Assembly (NCBI GenBank): GCA_954871525.1
Contig: OX940864.1
Location: 18,284,001 to 18,348,000, forward strand
DNA length: 64,000 nucleotides
DNA from: Parietaria judaica
Taxonomy: Eukaryota > Streptophyta > Magnoliopsida > Rosales > Urticaceae
Reading direction: 5' to 3'
Under the pieces are notes generated by a model. The model made no database searches and was not told the DNA's origin. It saw only the letters and a list, made by a program, of their open reading frames with translations. Below, piece after piece: positions 61,720 through 64,000 of the stretch (positions within the stretch are counted from its first letter, which is position 1; the number at the start of each line of letters is the position of its first letter). The position numbers were made by a program, and so were the translations under genes.

Positions 61720-63482
61720 ATGGGATCTTGTGACAAAGTCACAACGCCGATAACAGTGTCTGTTATCGAAGAGAGTGCGGAAACCACGGTCCCAAATCAG
61801 AACCAAGGGGTACTCAGACGTAGTGAGAGGTTCAAAAGACCTGTTGAGCTCTATGAGCACACCCAGTTGGAATTTCACCTAGCTGTTACAGACACTAGCG
61901 TTGAAGATCCCATAGGCTACAAGCAAGCTATGGTTGATCCTGATAAGGGAGAATGGCAGGAAGCCATGAACCAAGAAATAGAATCAATGGATTTTAATGA
62001 AGTCTGGGAACTTGTAGACTTACCGGATGCTTTCAAAACCATTGGTTGTAAGTGGGTATACAAGCGAAAGAGAGGAGTGGACGGGAAGGTTGAAACCTTC
62101 AAGGCTAGACTAGTGGCAAAGGGTTTTACCCAGAGGGAAGGTATTGATTTCGATAGACCTTCGCTCCAGTCCCTAAGTACAAGTCCATACGGATTCTCAT
62201 GGCCATAGCCTGTAGTCTCAATTACGAGATTTGGCAGATGGACGTCAAAACCGCCTTCCTGAACTGGTACATTGACGAAAACATCTATATGGACCAACCA
62301 GAAGGGTTCGTGCAACAGGTTTAAGAAGGGAAGGTTTGCAGATTACTCAAATCCATCTATGGATTGAAGCAAGCTTCCAGATCCTGGAATCTAAGGTTCG
62401 ATGAAACCATCAAAACCTATGGATTCATTCAAAACGTCACTGAGGCCTGCATTTATAAGCTCAACGACGAAACCGTGGAAATTTTTCTTGTTCTGTACTT
62501 CGACGATATTCTTCTCATTGGAAACAGTGTGAAGAAATTATCGGACGTGAAGGCGTGGCTATCTACGCAGTTCCAAATGAAGGACATAGGAGAAGCTAGT
62601 TATGTTCTTGGGATCCGCATTTTCAGGGATCGCAACAACAAGATTCTGGCCTTATCTCACGCAGCTTACATTGATAAGGTGCTTGAACGTTTTGCAATGG
62701 CAAACTCCAAGGGTGGTAATTTACCAACCAGACATGGAGTGTTCCTTAGCAGGAAACAGTGCCCAACTTCTCCGGAAGAGCAAGATGTGATGAGGCGAAT
62801 ACCCTATGCTTCAGCAGTGGGAAGTCTGATGTACGCTATGCAGTGTACTAGGCCAGACATTTGTTACGCTGTGAGAATTGTTAGCAGATACCAATCCAAC
62901 CTTGGTATGGCTCACTGGACAGCAGTGAAGAACATTCTCAAGTATCTTCGGAGAACGAGAGACTATATGTTAGTGTTTTCAGGATCAGAACTGAATCCAC
63001 TAGGATACACTGATTCAGACTTTATGTCTGATAGAGATGCGAGAAAATCGACGTCGGGAGCAGTGTTCACCCTTGCTGGTGGAGCGATATTCTGGAGAAG
63101 CGTAAAGCAATCTTGTATCGCAGATTCCACAATGGAAGCTGAATACGTGGCAGCTTGTGAGGCAGCCAAAGAATCAGTTTGGCTCAAGAATTTCTACATA
63201 GAGCTGGGAGTTGTTCCAAATGTAGATGGGCCCCAAACACTATACTGTGACAACAGTGGTGCGGTGGAAAATTCTAAAGAGCCCAGAGACCATAACAAGG
63301 CGAAACATATAGAACACAAATACCATCTCATACGAGAAATAGTGCGTTGTGGCGACGTGAGGGTTGTGAAAATAGCTTCGGAAGACAATCTGGCTGATCC
63401 ATTCACCAAGACGTTGCCAGAGAAAATATTCAGGCGGCATCTGGAGAGTATGGGTCTGAAAGACATGGGTCATCTTCTTTAA
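61720..63482 (+). pseudogene. Copia RT and RNase H remnants
   Basis: The RT amino half (61720-62150) has WQEAMNQEIESM, KTIGCKWVYKRKRG and ARLVAKGFTQREGIDF. Small indels at about 62147-62172 shift the frame. The next segment (about 62172-62321) reads to EGFVQQV and a TAA at 62322-62324. The frame then continues open to 63482 through GLKQASRSWNLRF, the catalytic box LVLYFDDILLIG (YFDD rather than the usual YVDD) and RNase H with TDSDFMSDRDARKSTSG, STMEAEYVAACEAAKE and KAKHIEHKYHLIRE. The first start (61720) is only the first Met of the remnant; gag, protease and integrase are missing. Non-functional as it stands. Confidence 0.9.
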
Positions 63483-63497
63483 GTACAAGTGGGAGAT
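63483..63497 (+). other. Polypurine tract
   Basis: caagtgggagat directly precedes the 3' LTR and is the expected plus-strand priming site. Confidence 0.8.
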
Positions 63498-64000
63498 TAT
63501 TGGACATATGTGTCCTTAAAAAAGATATTTTATCCATTTGTAAAAGATTATGACAAGTCGTTGAATAAAGATGATACTTATTATGATAATCTTATTATAG
63601 TTTCTGGTAGAGTAAAATAGAATGTTTGATCCTTAGTTCATATAGGATGCAATTATGAATTATTATCACAACAGAGTCAATGTGAAGAAAAATTAATAAT
63701 CATAATAAATGAACTTAAAATGTCCGTGACCTGATTAACTGGGTGGGAGCCCATTAATCGTATAAGGTCATTAATGTGACTAAGTGACAATCCTATTCTG
63801 GATTTTGTGTGTGTCACACTCACTAGAAGTGAATTAAGTATGAAGTGTCTTCATACTGGACTGGACCTGACTTAAACTCCGAAAGTTATCATATAAGACC
63901 GTCACTGATAACTTGGAGTTGAGTCACTAGTAGATGATCAAATGGATATTCGATCTAAGTCCTGAGTGATCTTGAGTCCAAGCTGCTGGCTTGATTGTTC
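63498..64000 (+). repeat. 3' LTR, first 503 bp (cut by window end)
   Basis: Begins tattggacatatgtgtcc, with A in place of the G of the usual TG end. It matches the 5' LTR closely, with scattered substitutions, to the window edge. Confidence 0.92.

Larger units (their letters stand above)
56246..64000 (+). mobile_element. Large-LTR copia-derived element with an extra spliced ORF (3' LTR cut by window)
   Basis: 5' LTR 56246-58977, primer site 58980-58991, a leader of about 1.6 kb, a three-exon ORF 60619-61416, copia RT/RNase H remnants 61720-63482, a polypurine tract, then the start of the 3' LTR at 63498. No gag, CCHC knuckle, protease or integrase is recognisable, so it would depend on another element for particle formation and integration. 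It inserted into a relative's LTR; the bases before it are catgg (56241-56245). Confidence 0.9.

Overview
The window is nuclear DNA from a flowering plant, probably a eudicot. The evidence is small GT-AG introns in four recognisable plant gene families, AT-rich gene-poor flanks, a plant-type 5S rRNA sequence, and a dense mix of Ty1/copia LTR retrotransposons, hAT and Mutator-like MITEs and a SINE. The species cannot be named from the sequence alone.

Four host genes can be modelled exon by exon. They are an NPH3/BTB phototropism-family gene (+, 19040-22379, 4 exons, 590 aa), a desiccation-related PCC13-62-type ferritin-like gene (-, 33994-36138, 3 exons, 323 aa), a cytosolic-type bifunctional FolD folate gene (-, 38474-39951, 5 exons, 299 aa, with a non-canonical 5' splice site at its last intron), and a LOG-type cytokinin-activating phosphoribohydrolase (-, 43725-47710, 7 exons, 220 aa). 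They do not form a pathway or cluster; each stands alone in intergenic and repeat DNA.

Layout: 1-18600 is repeat-rich. It holds hAT elements (993-1592, 7421-7702, 8819-9740), a retroposed 5S-5S-SINE chimera (2651-3105), a 2.8 kb solo LTR (11699-14501, minus) and a very long foldback Mutator-type MITE (16875-17753). The NPH3 gene follows, then a young copia element (24344-29177) that appears to have landed in the 3' LTR of an older, decayed minus-strand copia (about 29183-33215). The middle third carries the desiccation, FolD and LOG genes, with a hAT element that contains a nested MITE between the first two (37120-38143). The right end (53191-64000) is a nest of one copia family with unusually large (2.7 kb) LTRs. 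The best preserved member (56246 to beyond the window) has a tRNA-Met primer site and reverse transcriptase/RNase H remnants, but no recognisable gag, protease or integrase. Between the primer site and the RT it carries an intact three-exon open reading frame (60619-61416) encoding two CxxC-x11-CxxH modules.

The most unusual items are that intron-containing ORF with its duplicated, in-frame intron segments, the 5S-5S-SINE chimera with perfect target-site duplications, the triple palindrome in the leader of the large-LTR element, the 879 bp foldback element, and the AT-for-GT donor in FolD.
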